From: Helianthus annuus
Taxonomy: Eukaryota > Streptophyta > Magnoliopsida > Asterales > Asteraceae
Assembly (NCBI RefSeq): GCF_002127325.2
Contig: NC_035436.2
Span: forward strand, 109,887,591 to 109,951,590
Length of the DNA: 64,000 nt
Direction: 5' to 3'
Shown: one piece after another, positions 55,408-64,000 of the stretch
Numbering within the stretch: position 1 is the first letter of the stretch
Layout of the letters: every line of letters starts with the position of its first letter
Position numbers and translations under genes: made by a program
Notes under the pieces: generated by a model
Database searches by the model: none
Told to the model about the DNA's origin: nothing
Seen by the model: only the letters and a program-made list of their open reading frames with translations

Positions 55408-58400
55408 TGTGACAGCCCGCATAATTACAGGTACTGTACAAATTAATTAACCCTAATTGTGTGCTTAATGACTGTGCTTGATTACATCTGACGCTTTAAA
55501 ACTGCTTACTGACTCACATTACATACATACATGTGCAATCTTTACATACAGTCACTCCAATTATTTCATACAGACTCATAGTGACAGACCTGATGCACAA
55601 AGCACAGTTAGCACAATGAGCAGATAAATCCGACGCATGCTGACAATGCCAGTACTTAGACAGATACTATTTTTAGGCCAGTATGGGCCAGAGATAAAAC
55701 ACTACACTAGTATGGAGTGTAGGGAAGTGAGGACCATAAGACTATGTCACTAGGTGATAGTTTGAGTGCCGGAAAGTGCCTAAAACGCAATTTAATTACA
55801 GAATTCCGCACTTTTAGTAACAATTCAGCTTTTGACACACTCATATTACACAGAGTATTGACCAAATGGTCCTGGACACTTTCCTAAGTGTTGGAATTAA
55901 TTTCGTTACAAAAAGATGCACAAAAGACGCTATACGGGACAATTAAAGGCTTTAACGGAACGATGCGAAACCGAACAACCAGACATTACCCGAGACATGA
56001 AAATATTGTCAGAAATATTATTTTATCATTTTAAATTATTTATGGTCACAAAAATCCCTATACACCATGCTAATATGACATACACCCACTATACTTGAAA
56101 ATACCCTTAACCTTCTAACTTATTACCTACTAATTACCAAAAATTTACATTTTAACCCCCCCCCAACCGATTTTTCTGCCATGATTAGTAAATATGTTTT
56201 GTTTAGATTTTTGATATTGCAATCTTAACTCTTATTGGCCAAGAGTTAGGCAATGATGACCTTAGGGTTGGAGGATGCATGTTTCCAAGAAGATCATCAT
56301 CATTACAAAGATTACACCCAACCTCCTCCCTCCTCCCTCTTATTTTCAGCACACACCCCCCCCCCTCCTCTCTATAACCGATTTCACCACCACCATACTT
56401 CACCACCTCCATTTCTTTCACAAAAAGCTCTCTTTCAAGCTTGAGGTTCCTCCATAGAAGTGCAAGATTGAAGGGTTTTCAAGGAAGCTTGATTCAAGCC
56501 TTTGTCACCAACATTTCACCATCATCTTGTCCAAAGATTACTACCCTAGCCTTGTGCTAGTAGTGAGTCCCTTCACACCCTTGTTCCATCTTGTTCTTGT
56601 TATGATTTGTTTGAATGTTCATGACACACAAAAGCTAAAACACTAAAATGTTGGACTTAACTTTCTGCATAAAAACCATATATAAAAAGGTTGTGTGAAG
56701 TTGAAATCTAGATGGTTTAGGGTTGGTTAAATCATGATTGAAGTTTTAACATTTGTTCATCAATAAACCATGGTTAGGATCCTTGTTTACGCATTTTTAG
56801 TCACTTCTACAATGTAAACAGCTTGCTGAGTTGGATTTCCAGCCAACTTCAACAGGCTGTAACGGGACCATTTTAAATCGAAAAACCGATTTTCTGAAGC
56901 CTAAAATGTGTATTTTGGAATAACTAAACAAATGGCACTAGAATCGTAATTTTTCGAGACCGTTTACTGTTTTTAAAAGACTATTTTTGGACAGCAGCTC
57001 AAGCTGCATTTTTACTGCAGAAAAAGTGTGTTGTTTTCAAAGTCATAACCTGAAACCTGAGTGAAACCGACTCATGGAATTTTTACAGTAGATGGACACC
57101 GTTGTCAGGACGACCCTCCAACTGGAATTTCGTCAAACGGACTTACGGTTAATTTTTAGTGAATATTTCCGTAAACTGCAATCAGAAAGTAACAAATCTG
57201 ATTGCAGTCGAGAAAATGATTTTCTATAAAATACGGGTAATGAACTGGACTTTGATATTTTTACACGATAAATTTTGGAACACATAAGATATTCTGTAAA
57301 AATTTGGTAATTTTTAGAGAAGGTTAACTATTTTATATAAATCCTCGAAAACAGTCCGGTTTTGAGTAATGAAGCTGAAATAAAGTAAGTAACGTTTTGT
57401 TTGTCGATATGTCGGTTTGGTTATTGAAAAATGAACTATTGGATATATGTAAAAGAAAATGATATGCTATTTAAGCATGGACACCTCTATTTACAGAGGA
57501 GACTCTGCCAAAATTTTCCGAAAATCCGAACACTTAGTAAAATATTCGAGAAAAATAGATATGAAATAGTTGTCTAACTATTTTTCTAAGAACGATAGTT
57601 AAGTTAAAATAATTATTATTGTTTTAACAAAATAATACCTAAGTAACGCAAATCAAAACACTAAACTCTAAGCCAAGGCACGGCCCGTTCGTCTAATAGA
57701 CATTAGTACGTTGTAGGTTGTCGTGTAGCGGAAAGAGTTAAGATTCGAGTCAAGACGCACTTCGGTGAGTTCATGACCCCCTATTCCTTTACTGTTTTCG
57801 GTTTTATACTTCGGGGGTGGAATACATGTTTACAATTTATTTCAGACATTTTATACATGGTATTGTTAGCTTAAGGAGGGTTTTTATTACGCGATCAAGT
57901 GAGTGGTGGGCATGACACTTAAGGCCATTAATCCTCATAGTAGGACCACGGGACATGAGTGGTAGATCTATTTGGGTGTAGCGAGCCCACACCCATGAGG
58001 CCGGGGGCCCATAGTGGTGACTATGTCTTCATACCGGAGACAAATTTGCTAGGTTTGAGTCTTCCTGCATCATTCACATATACTATTGGATTTGCAACCC
58101 AATGGTGATCAGTTTTTCCTTATTGCTACATACCAGGGACTATTTTTACCTACAGACATATTAAAACGGTTTATATACACAAGACTTACACATGAACTCG
58201 CTCAACCTTTTTGTTGACTTTTTAAACTACATGTATTTCAGGGAATTAAATTGGATCTGGCAAGTGATGCATGATTAGCTGCGTACTAAATAAGGATGTC
58301 ATCCGGAGTCGTAGGTTTGGGAAGTGTAACTCTTTCCTGGACGAGTTGCATGTCTCAAATCCTTGGGTCGTTGGTAGCATTTCGTCGAGTCTTATGAACT

Positions 58401-58597
58401 CTTTTTTTTTAAACAAGTCATGTTTTGTAACGCATTTTGTGGTTGATGTTTTAAAACAATATGTTATGCATTTTCTTAACTATTTTAATGGATGAACATC
58501 GTATGTTTTTATCATATAGCATTATTGTGATTGTTGCTATGGTATTAAGAAGTCACACCAAATAAACCCACGCCTCCGCAAAAGCCAGGGTGTGACA
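55408..58597 (+). repeat. 5' LTR of TE-I (3,190 bp), apparently mosaic
   Basis: Starts TGTGACAGCCCGC, ends AGGGTGTGACA. Landmarks: GAACAACCAGACATTACCCG block near 55971, C-tract 56156-56164, CTAGCC..GCTAGTAGTGAG motif (56545-56568), and intron-like segment GTGAGT (57765) to TATTTCAG (58241), 477 bp. From the start to about 57450 it follows the TE-B LTR type (for example the CAGCAGCTCAAGCTGCATTT region near 56995). After that it follows the TE-A/TE-E type (AAAGAAAATGATATGCT onwards). Confidence 0.88.
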
Positions 58598-58600
58598 GCT

Positions 58601-58613
58601 TGGTATCAGAGCC
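58601..58613 (+). other. Primer binding site of TE-I
   Basis: TGGTATCAGAGCC three bases after the LTR end, initiator tRNA-Met type. Confidence 0.93.
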
Positions 58614-58786
58614 AGGTTCATAGCGAACTAGGATTCCTTCTCGAGTCTAGACTATGATCACTAGGGCTCTCACGAAAATGTTTTCAAACGTTTTTACATT
58701 TGCATACACTAAAAGTCCAGATACAGGGCACAAAAATTTTTACAAACAAAAGGTCACAAATACATTTTTTTTCAAAATTTTTGTAT

Positions 58787-59002
58787 CAGTCTTAGAGACT
58801 GAGGGAGATTTCAGTCTTAGAGACTGAGGGATTCAATCTTAGAGATTGGGGATGTTTAGCCTTAGAGGCTGGGGAAAATTTGAGTCTTAGAGACTAGGAG
58901 GTTGGTCTTAGAGGCCAGGGAATTAGTCTTAGAGACTGGGAGGTTGGTCTTAGAGGCCAGGGAGTTAGTCTGAGAGACTAGGGAATTCAGTCGTAGAGAT
59001 TG
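58787..59002 (+). repeat. 5'UTR array of ten covarying mini-hairpins (TE-I)
   Basis: Units at 58787, 58812, 58834, 58858, 58883, 58903, 58925, 58945, 58966 and 58988. Each is a 5-6 bp stem around TAG or GAG: AGTCT/AGACT, AATCT/AGATT, AGCCT/AGGCT and GGTCT/AGGCC. Both arms change together, so pairing is kept in every unit (G-U allowed). The position matches the array in TE-A. Confidence 0.9.
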
Positions 59003-59107
59003 GGTGGGTTAGCTTGGAAAGACAAGGATGTATACATGATTTTATTGTTATTTGTTTTCATGCTTACCTTATTTGTGTGCATATGTTGTGGTTGTGTTAC
59101 AAAGACC

Positions 59108-60559
59108 ATGGCATCATCTGGTAGTGGAGTATCTAACGCGAGTGACCCGAGGGCTTTTACCTCTGATGACGAGATGGCTACCGATTCGGGAGTTTACACC
59201 TCAGACACCACGAGCACCGATGAAGACGACTTTCAGCCTTTTGCCCTACCGATCTTCGGAGATGATGTACCTTTAGCTGACGGCCCACCAGGAGAGGACC
59301 TACCCCTTGTTCCAATCCATGCCCCTCTCCCTTTCGCTGCAGTTCCCTTTGAGGAACAATCTATCGACGCGTTACCCGATGGTGACATCGACCTACTCAT
59401 CGAGGGTCCCCCGGAGGGAGACCAGGATGGTGGGGCCCCGGTAGAGGACGGTGTTCCACTTGTTGATATCCCAGTTGTTGATCCTATTGTTCCCATGGTC
59501 GAGCTTCCTGATATGGAGGTTCAGTCTGATTCGTCCGCTTCAGGTTCCTTAAAGTCGATAGCTTCTCATATCCCACCGTTGGGACTCGGTTACATTCCTC
59601 GCATGGACGCTGATGAGGAGATGGAGTTGGAGCAGCCTGCTGAGGCTCCTGTTCCTCCAGATGATCCGATTCCTGCCATACTTGCTGATTATCAGCCCGC
59701 TCCAGTCACTTCCGAGCCTGTTCTTGCCATTGACCCTGTTCCTGTCATTAATGCACCCGTTGTTGCACCACCAGCTGTTGAGATACCAGATGTAGCACCC
59801 ATACCCGATCCCATGGCTATTTTTGATGACCTGGCACCGTTTGCTACCCACATTCACCCGAGATACGCCTACTCCAGCAATGGGTGGATTGAGGAGGATG
59901 ACTACCCTCCGTACGTAGTCCCAGTCACTCCCCCTCCCACACCTATCGCTGTACCACTCGATGCTCCCTTGTTTCCTCCATCCACATCTGGTACCCATGA
60001 TACTGACCTTCCTATCACTTTCCTTCCGGATATTCCTCCGCCCCAACCTGGGGAGGGATCGTCGAGTCAGCCCTTCGGCCACATCCCATTCATGCCAGAG
60101 GATAGCCAGTTCTTACCGCAGGTCCCTTATCCAGATTTTGTTCCACCAGTGTCATTTTCTGCACCTTTCGTGACCCAGTTTCCCCATATCACTTCACAGT
60201 TTGCATTTACCCCACACATTACACTTCCGGTTTCAGCCCCGATGGGTGAACCATCCCCATGGTCAGCACCCCATGTCATGCCTGTATCCGACCCTTATCA
60301 TCCCTTCCATGATGGATACTCTGTAGAGGACACGCTCACGTCACTGCAGTTACAGCGGGACGCCTTGAGACGATGTGTCCAGCGGTTGGAGAGAGCTCCA
60401 CATCCTCACTGTCCCTGTCAGAATCAGTTTTCAGCATCGCACACTTCCTTTCCATCGTCTCATGATTCAGACGTTCATTTCCTCCCTCTCGATCGACAGG
60501 TTGCTTTCATGTTGCGCTTTGCCTATGCACTTGAGGAGGATTTGGTGCAGTTGCGCTGA
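59108..60559 (+). CDS. Leader ORF (ORF0) of TE-I, intact, 483 aa, acidic and proline-rich
   Basis: Start chosen at ACCATGG (59108), a good plant context and the point where similarity to TE-A ORF0 begins. An in-frame extension to 59000 would add a hydrophobic run (ILLLFVFMLTLFVC), which TE-A does not conserve. Composition: Ser/Asp/Thr-rich N-terminus (about residues 1-40), long acidic Pro-rich body with repeats such as VPLVDIPVVDPIVP and PVPVINAPVVAPP, an aromatic Pro-rich part with PHITSQF/FTPHITLP, and a C-terminal Leu-rich helix (LQLQRDALRRCVQRLERA and the final 25 residues) that could be a coiled coil. Retained as a full-length frame while gag-pol has decayed. No recognised domain; I do not know its function. 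It lies between the hairpin array and gag. Confidence 0.65.
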   Translation: MASSGSGVSNASDPRAFTSDDEMATDSGVYTSDTTSTDEDDFQPFALPIFGDDVPLADGPPGEDLPLVPIHAPLPFAAVPFEEQSIDALPDGDIDLLIEGPPEGDQDGGAPVEDGVPLVDIPVVDPIVPMVELPDMEVQSDSSASGSLKSIASHIPPLGLGYIPRMDADEEMELEQPAEAPVPPDDPIPAILADYQPAPVTSEPVLAIDPVPVINAPVVAPPAVEIPDVAPIPDPMAIFDDLAPFATHIHPRYAYSSNGWIEEDDYPPYVVPVTPPPTPIAVPLDAPLFPPSTSGTHDTDLPITFLPDIPPPQPGEGSSSQPFGHIPFMPEDSQFLPQVPYPDFVPPVSFSAPFVTQFPHITSQFAFTPHITLPVSAPMGEPSPWSAPHVMPVSDPYHPFHDGYSVEDTLTSLQLQRDALRRCVQRLERAPHPHCPCQNQFSASHTSFPSSHDSDVHFLPLDRQVAFMLRFAYALEEDLVQLR

Positions 60560-60963
60560 TTGATTTTCTCTCATTTTCCACCTCCTCCTCCACCGTCAGC
60601 TTAGGGATATACTCGAGGAAATAGGGATTTCAGATCATCTACAGATCGGCTACTCTTAGTGGGAAGACAGCGCTAGAGCCATGACTATGAAGACCTTTTT
60701 GAGACCACGATTTTGGTTTTTGATTTATTGTACTCAGAAAAGGGTGATGTAGCCCTCAGTATATTTTGACATATGGTGAAATTGTGAAACTGTATTAGTG
60801 GTTTGCTTATGAAACTTAAATCGCAAGTCTTTTAAATCCATGCGTTGTTGATTTTTTGTTATGATTATGACATGAGATGTTATGTGAATGATGAATGTTA
60901 CTACATATACGTATGATTATCATACTTACTATGACCTGACCAATATGGAACATCCTCTAGAAA
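60560..60963 (+). other. Spacer between ORF0 and gag in TE-I
   Basis: Non-coding: a Pro-rich tail still readable just after the stop (CCTCCTCCTCCACCGTC), then T-rich and AT-rich sequence up to the gag ATG. A GATGTAGCC motif here (about 60748) recurs in the remnant at 8440-8470. Confidence 0.55.
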
Positions 60964-62180
60964 ATGCCTCCACGACGTGACACACGCATGCCGACTAACC
61001 AGGCAGAACTGCAAGGAATCATCGCTGCCGCAATTGCACAATATGCTGCTTCTCAAGGAGACTCAAGTGGAAACATTTCGAATAACAACAACAACCCTTC
61101 GAATGGGTGTACTTTCAAGCAATTCTTAGATTGCAAGCCGCAAAACTTTGATGGCACTGGAGGTGCCGTGGCTTTCACTCGTTGGACTGAAAAGACGGAG
61201 ACGACAATAAGAATGAGCAAATGTGCACCGGGACAACAAGTCACATACATCACTGGGCTCTTTACTGATGGTGCCCTATCATGGTGGAATCTTCATGTTC
61301 AAACACTAGGAGAGGTTGCAGCATACGCCATGACTTGGGCTGAATTGAAAGAGCTGATGCGCAAGAAGTATTGCTCCAGAGCTGAGATCCAGAGATTGGA
61401 AACCGAATTTTGGAACCTAAGGATGCAAGGACCAAAAATTGCTGAGTATGTTCAAAGGTTTCATGATCTGTCCCATGTAGTGCCGTACATGGTCACGCCC
61501 GAATTCAAGCACGTGGAACGTTTCATCTGGGGGTTAGCACCTCAGATCATGAGTATAGTCACAACATCGAAACCAGCAACCATTACTGAAGCCATCGATT
61601 TGAGCATCTCGCTGACTGAAGAAGCCATCAGGTTAACAAGTTTTCAAAGGATGATCAGAAAAAGAAAGAGACTCATGTGGAGTCGTCGGGGGAAAACAAA
61701 CGGAAGTTTTCCTACTTCAAGCAAGGAACTAGCAGTGGTAGCAAGAGAAGTGAATCAAACACGCCGGCCAGGGCCAAGACTGGTGTGAAAACAAGGGAAA
61801 AGGTTACATGGGCACTTTGCCCAAGTGTAGTATATGTCAGTTCCATCATCCCGGCCCGTGCCGACTCAGGAAGTGCGAATCTTGCGGGAAGACGGGCCAT
61901 TCGATGGAGACGTTTTGGGCTGGATCAGGCCAAGGTGGTCAAAGGGGTTACAATAACAACAACCGTGGTAATGGAAACATGCCGCAAGGAAATAATGGGG
62001 GAAACGGAAGTCGTGGGAATGCCCCGAATCAAGCTGGTAACCGGGGAACAAACGGAAATCAAAACAGAAATGGTAATGGGAATGGTCGAGGGCCAGGATG
62101 CTTCAACTACGGGGACGTTGGGCACTTCAAAAGGGAATGTCCAAAGCTAAATCAAGCGCAAGGCCGAGTTTTTAACATTG
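60964..62180 (+). pseudogene. gag of TE-I, intron-free, frameshifted
   Basis: ATG at 60964 (MPPRRDTRMPTNQAELQ). The N-terminal exon-1 equivalent runs directly into GCTFKQFLDCKP with no intron at the point where TE-A has one. Capsid motifs GALSWWN, MRKKYCSRAEIQ and FIWGLAPQI are present to about 61640. A frameshift near 61640 moves the KDDQKKKETHVESSGENKRKF part to another frame, and another near 61790 precedes the knuckles [26 protein letters not shown] (last Cys lost) and [14 protein letters not shown] (second Cys lost). Asn/Gly-rich linker between knuckles. Confidence 0.87.
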
Positions 62181-63137
62181 GTGCGAGGGAAGCGCGCCAA
62201 GATCCGAATGTTGTCATTGGTACGTTCCCTATAAATCAACGCTATGCGTCCGTTCTTTTTGATACTGGTGCCGATTATAGTTTCGTATCGTTAGAATTTA
62301 AGAACATACTTGGATTGGCCACTAGTAAGTTAGACGTTCCGTACTCTATTGAATTGGCAAATGGGAAACTGGTGGAAACGGGTGAAGTCATCCGGGGATG
62401 CATGATAGAACTGGGAGGTCACGAATTTACGCTAGACCTACTGCCAGTCGAGTTGGGAAGCTTCGACATGGTAATAGGGATGGATTGGCTGTCTAGCAAC
62501 AAAGCCGAAGTGGTTTGTCACGAGAAGACCATCCGCATCCCAATGGCCGATGGGGAGACGATTGTAGTTCATGGAGAAAAGCGCGATACGCCATTGAGGA
62601 TCATTAGCTGCTTGAAAGCTAGGAAGTGTTTGAGGAAAGGATGTGTTGCCTTTTTGGCACACATTGTGGATAAGGAAGCCGCTGAGCCCAAGATCGAAGA
62701 CATTCCTGTCGTGAAGGAATATCTTAAAGTCTTTCCAGAAGACTTACCAGGATTGCCGCCTCCAAGACAAGTCGAGTTTCACATTGACTTAGTTCCAGGC
62801 GCCGCGCCTGTGGCTAAGGCACCCTATCGACTTGCACCTTCAGAGATGCAAGAGCTGTCAACGCAACTCCAGGAGCTGTTAGATAAAGGATTCATCAGAC
62901 TAAGCTTCTCACCTTGGGGAGCTCCAGTTTTGTTCGTTAAGAAGAAGGATGGTAGTTTTCGCATGTGTATAGACTACCGCGAGCTCAACAAGTTGACTGT
63001 CAAGAATATATATCCTTTGCCATGGATCGATGACCTGTTCGATCAACTACAGGGTTCGAGTTTTTACTCAAAGATCGATCTGAGATCGGGGTATCACCAG
63101 TTGAGGATACAAGAGGAAAGTATCCCCAAAACTGCTA
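62181..63137 (+). pseudogene. pol of TE-I: protease and N-terminal reverse transcriptase, truncated
   Basis: Protease with Leu-Phe-Asp-Thr-Gly-Ala-Asp near 62258-62278 and GMDWLS; linker [19 protein letters not shown]; reverse transcriptase from [19 protein letters not shown] to [13 protein letters not shown] and IPKTA. It then breaks off before the catalytic FIDD box. The frame runs on into LTR-end sequence, ending at 63217. Deviations such as [11 protein letters not shown] (usually [11 protein letters not shown]) also indicate decay. Confidence 0.9.
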
Positions 63138-63188
63138 AAATGATCCCACCAAATAAACCCACGCTTCCACAAAAGCCAGGGTGTGACA
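63138..63188 (+). repeat. 3' LTR stub of TE-I (about 50 bp)
   Basis: Matches the last bases of the 5' LTR (ACCAAATAAACCCACGC, AAAAGCCAGGGTGTGACA). It is followed directly by the TSD ATTCT at 63189-63193. Confidence 0.9.
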
Positions 63189-63193
63189 ATTCT

Positions 63194-64000
63194 GATGATT
63201 ACCAACACATCAAATGATGCTGAAAATGATCAAATTCATGAAGGAAGAATTCATCCAGATTTTGATATACTACAAGAGACAGCACAAGAACATCATGCAG
63301 AATCACAAATTGCTGGAAGAATTCACGAAGAAGTTCAATTTGGTGGCACTGAAATTGAAACAACGGAAGTAATACATCATGAGGAATCTCATATCGCGGG
63401 TACATCTTTCTCAAGAACTGTTTTAGTTTATACTTACTCAAAACAAACTAATTTAGAAAGTTCAGTAAATGTTTCTTACAACTTAGAACATAAAGAACTG
63501 AAATTGATAAAGAGGTTACTAGTGCTTTTAATCTCAACGCTGAATCAGAAAATGAGGAGGAGTATGAGGTCTCAACAGATAGAGATAAGGAAACTAATCA
63601 AGGAAATCTGGAAAAAGGTAATATGTTTACCTTAAAAACTTATGGAGAATCACATCTTGATGTGATTCAAGGACATTAGGAAATCCAGGATGAGAGTATG
63701 TCACTCACCACTGGTGGAGATGGTACTGGTAAACTTAAAGCTGCACCAAATTCTGGTAAAGCAAAAAGTGATCCTATCATTTCCAAAACAGCAGCAAATG
63801 TGTTTGCAGCTGGTATGATTAGCAGGAACATCTGTTGTTCCAAATATCCCTGAAAAACCCATGAATCAAGAAAATCTGGAAACAATGTTGGAAAAAGTTT
63901 ACAAAATCTTCAAAAGAAATCCAGTGGAAGAAAAACTTGATATGTTGCTGTCAGAAATACAAGGTCAAAGGGCTGAAATAAAGATATTATCAGAATCAGT
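63194..64000 (+). pseudogene. TE-H: extra 3' ORF of copia-type element, second part, runs off window
   Basis: Continues the frame of 55090-55407 beyond the TE-I insertion: acidic, His/Gln/Glu-rich sequence ([43 protein letters not shown]) without obvious domain. A frameshift near 63510 moves an acidic stretch (NAESENEEEYEVSTDRD) to another frame, and stops follow near 63680 and 63850. The end of the element is outside the window. Confidence 0.5.

Larger units (their letters stand above)
55408..63188 (+). mobile_element. TE-I: gypsy element of TE-A family with a large internal deletion
   Basis: TSD ATTCT on both sides. 5' LTR, PBS, hairpin array, ORF0, gag without intron, protease and the first part of reverse transcriptase. 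At about 63137 the sequence jumps to the last 50 bases of the LTR (ACCAAATAAACCCACGC...GTGTGACA). The deletion removed the rest of reverse transcriptase, RNase H, integrase and almost all of the 3' LTR, but not the element end. Confidence 0.95.

Noticed and set aside
56253..56457. Pro/His-rich open frames in the TE-I LTR
   Set aside because: Low-complexity CCT/CCA sequence of the LTR leader; two overlapping frames are open at once, which points to composition rather than coding.
58787..59002. CRISPR-like array
   Set aside because: Units are short self-complementary repeats without unique spacers, inside a plant retrotransposon 5'UTR.
59000..59107. Hydrophobic N-terminal extension of ORF0 as a signal peptide or membrane anchor
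   Set aside because: TE-A does not conserve the hydrophobic run, similarity starts at the 59108 ATG with its good context, and the upstream part overlaps the end of the hairpin array.

Overview
This is repeat-dense plant nuclear DNA, and I see no intact host gene in it. Almost all of the 64 kb is LTR retrotransposon: chromodomain-type Ty3/gypsy elements (closest in layout to the Tekay/Del chromoviruses), one Ty1/copia element of Sirevirus-like type, and nested, truncated or tandem derivatives. The protein styles and the family mix suggest a eudicot, probably Asteraceae; that is an inference from recognition only. The only recognisable host-derived coding sequence is a decayed fragment of an ER-type Ca2+-ATPase (ECA/SERCA type) at 21315-21542 on the minus strand.

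Layout. TE-A (1-7866, minus) is a gypsy element cut by the window edge: LTR 4262-7866, PBS, a 5'UTR hairpin array, a leader ORF (ORF0), and broken gag and protease. A 1.5 kb flank follows, holding a leader-ORF remnant. TE-B (9391-20380, plus) is full length, with target-site duplication (TSD) ACTAG and a gag-pol full of stops. Positions 20386-24434 hold the ATPase fragment, an (AT)n tract, a Helitron-like end and an older LTR-like sequence. TE-C is a minus-strand LTR (24435-26213 plus 34593-36839) with a 173-bp stub of its internal region. It is split by TE-D (26214-34587, plus, TSD ATTTA), a gypsy family with a different leader ORF. TE-E (37013 to about 40262) is a plus-strand LTR placed head to head with TE-C. 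TE-F (40270 to about 44205) is a copia element with LTR, gag and a protease stub; the rest of pol is lost and an extra 3' (env-like) ORF follows. TE-G (about 44206-54348) is a young gypsy tandem: a truncated internal end, an LTR, a full internal region with an uninterrupted polyprotein, and another LTR. TE-H (54349-55407 and 63194 to the window end) is a second copia-type 3' ORF, split by TE-I (55408-63188, plus, TSD ATTCT). TE-I has a complete 5' LTR, hairpin array, intact ORF0, gag and protease, and an internal deletion that removed most of pol and nearly all of the 3' LTR.

The notable biology is post-transcriptional. The gypsy LTRs share an intron-like segment (donor GTGAGTTCA, acceptor CATG..TT.CAG/G). 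Three elements carry a second small phase-1 intron at the same gag position, and a fourth lacks it exactly. The LTRs and 5'UTRs hold tandem arrays of short hairpins whose stems change in a compensatory way between units. Two unrelated leader ORFs sit between PBS and gag. Together these features suggest retroelements that use alternative splicing and structured leader RNA, in the manner of retroviruses. That system-level reading is inference; the motifs, reading frames and TSDs were read directly from the sequence.
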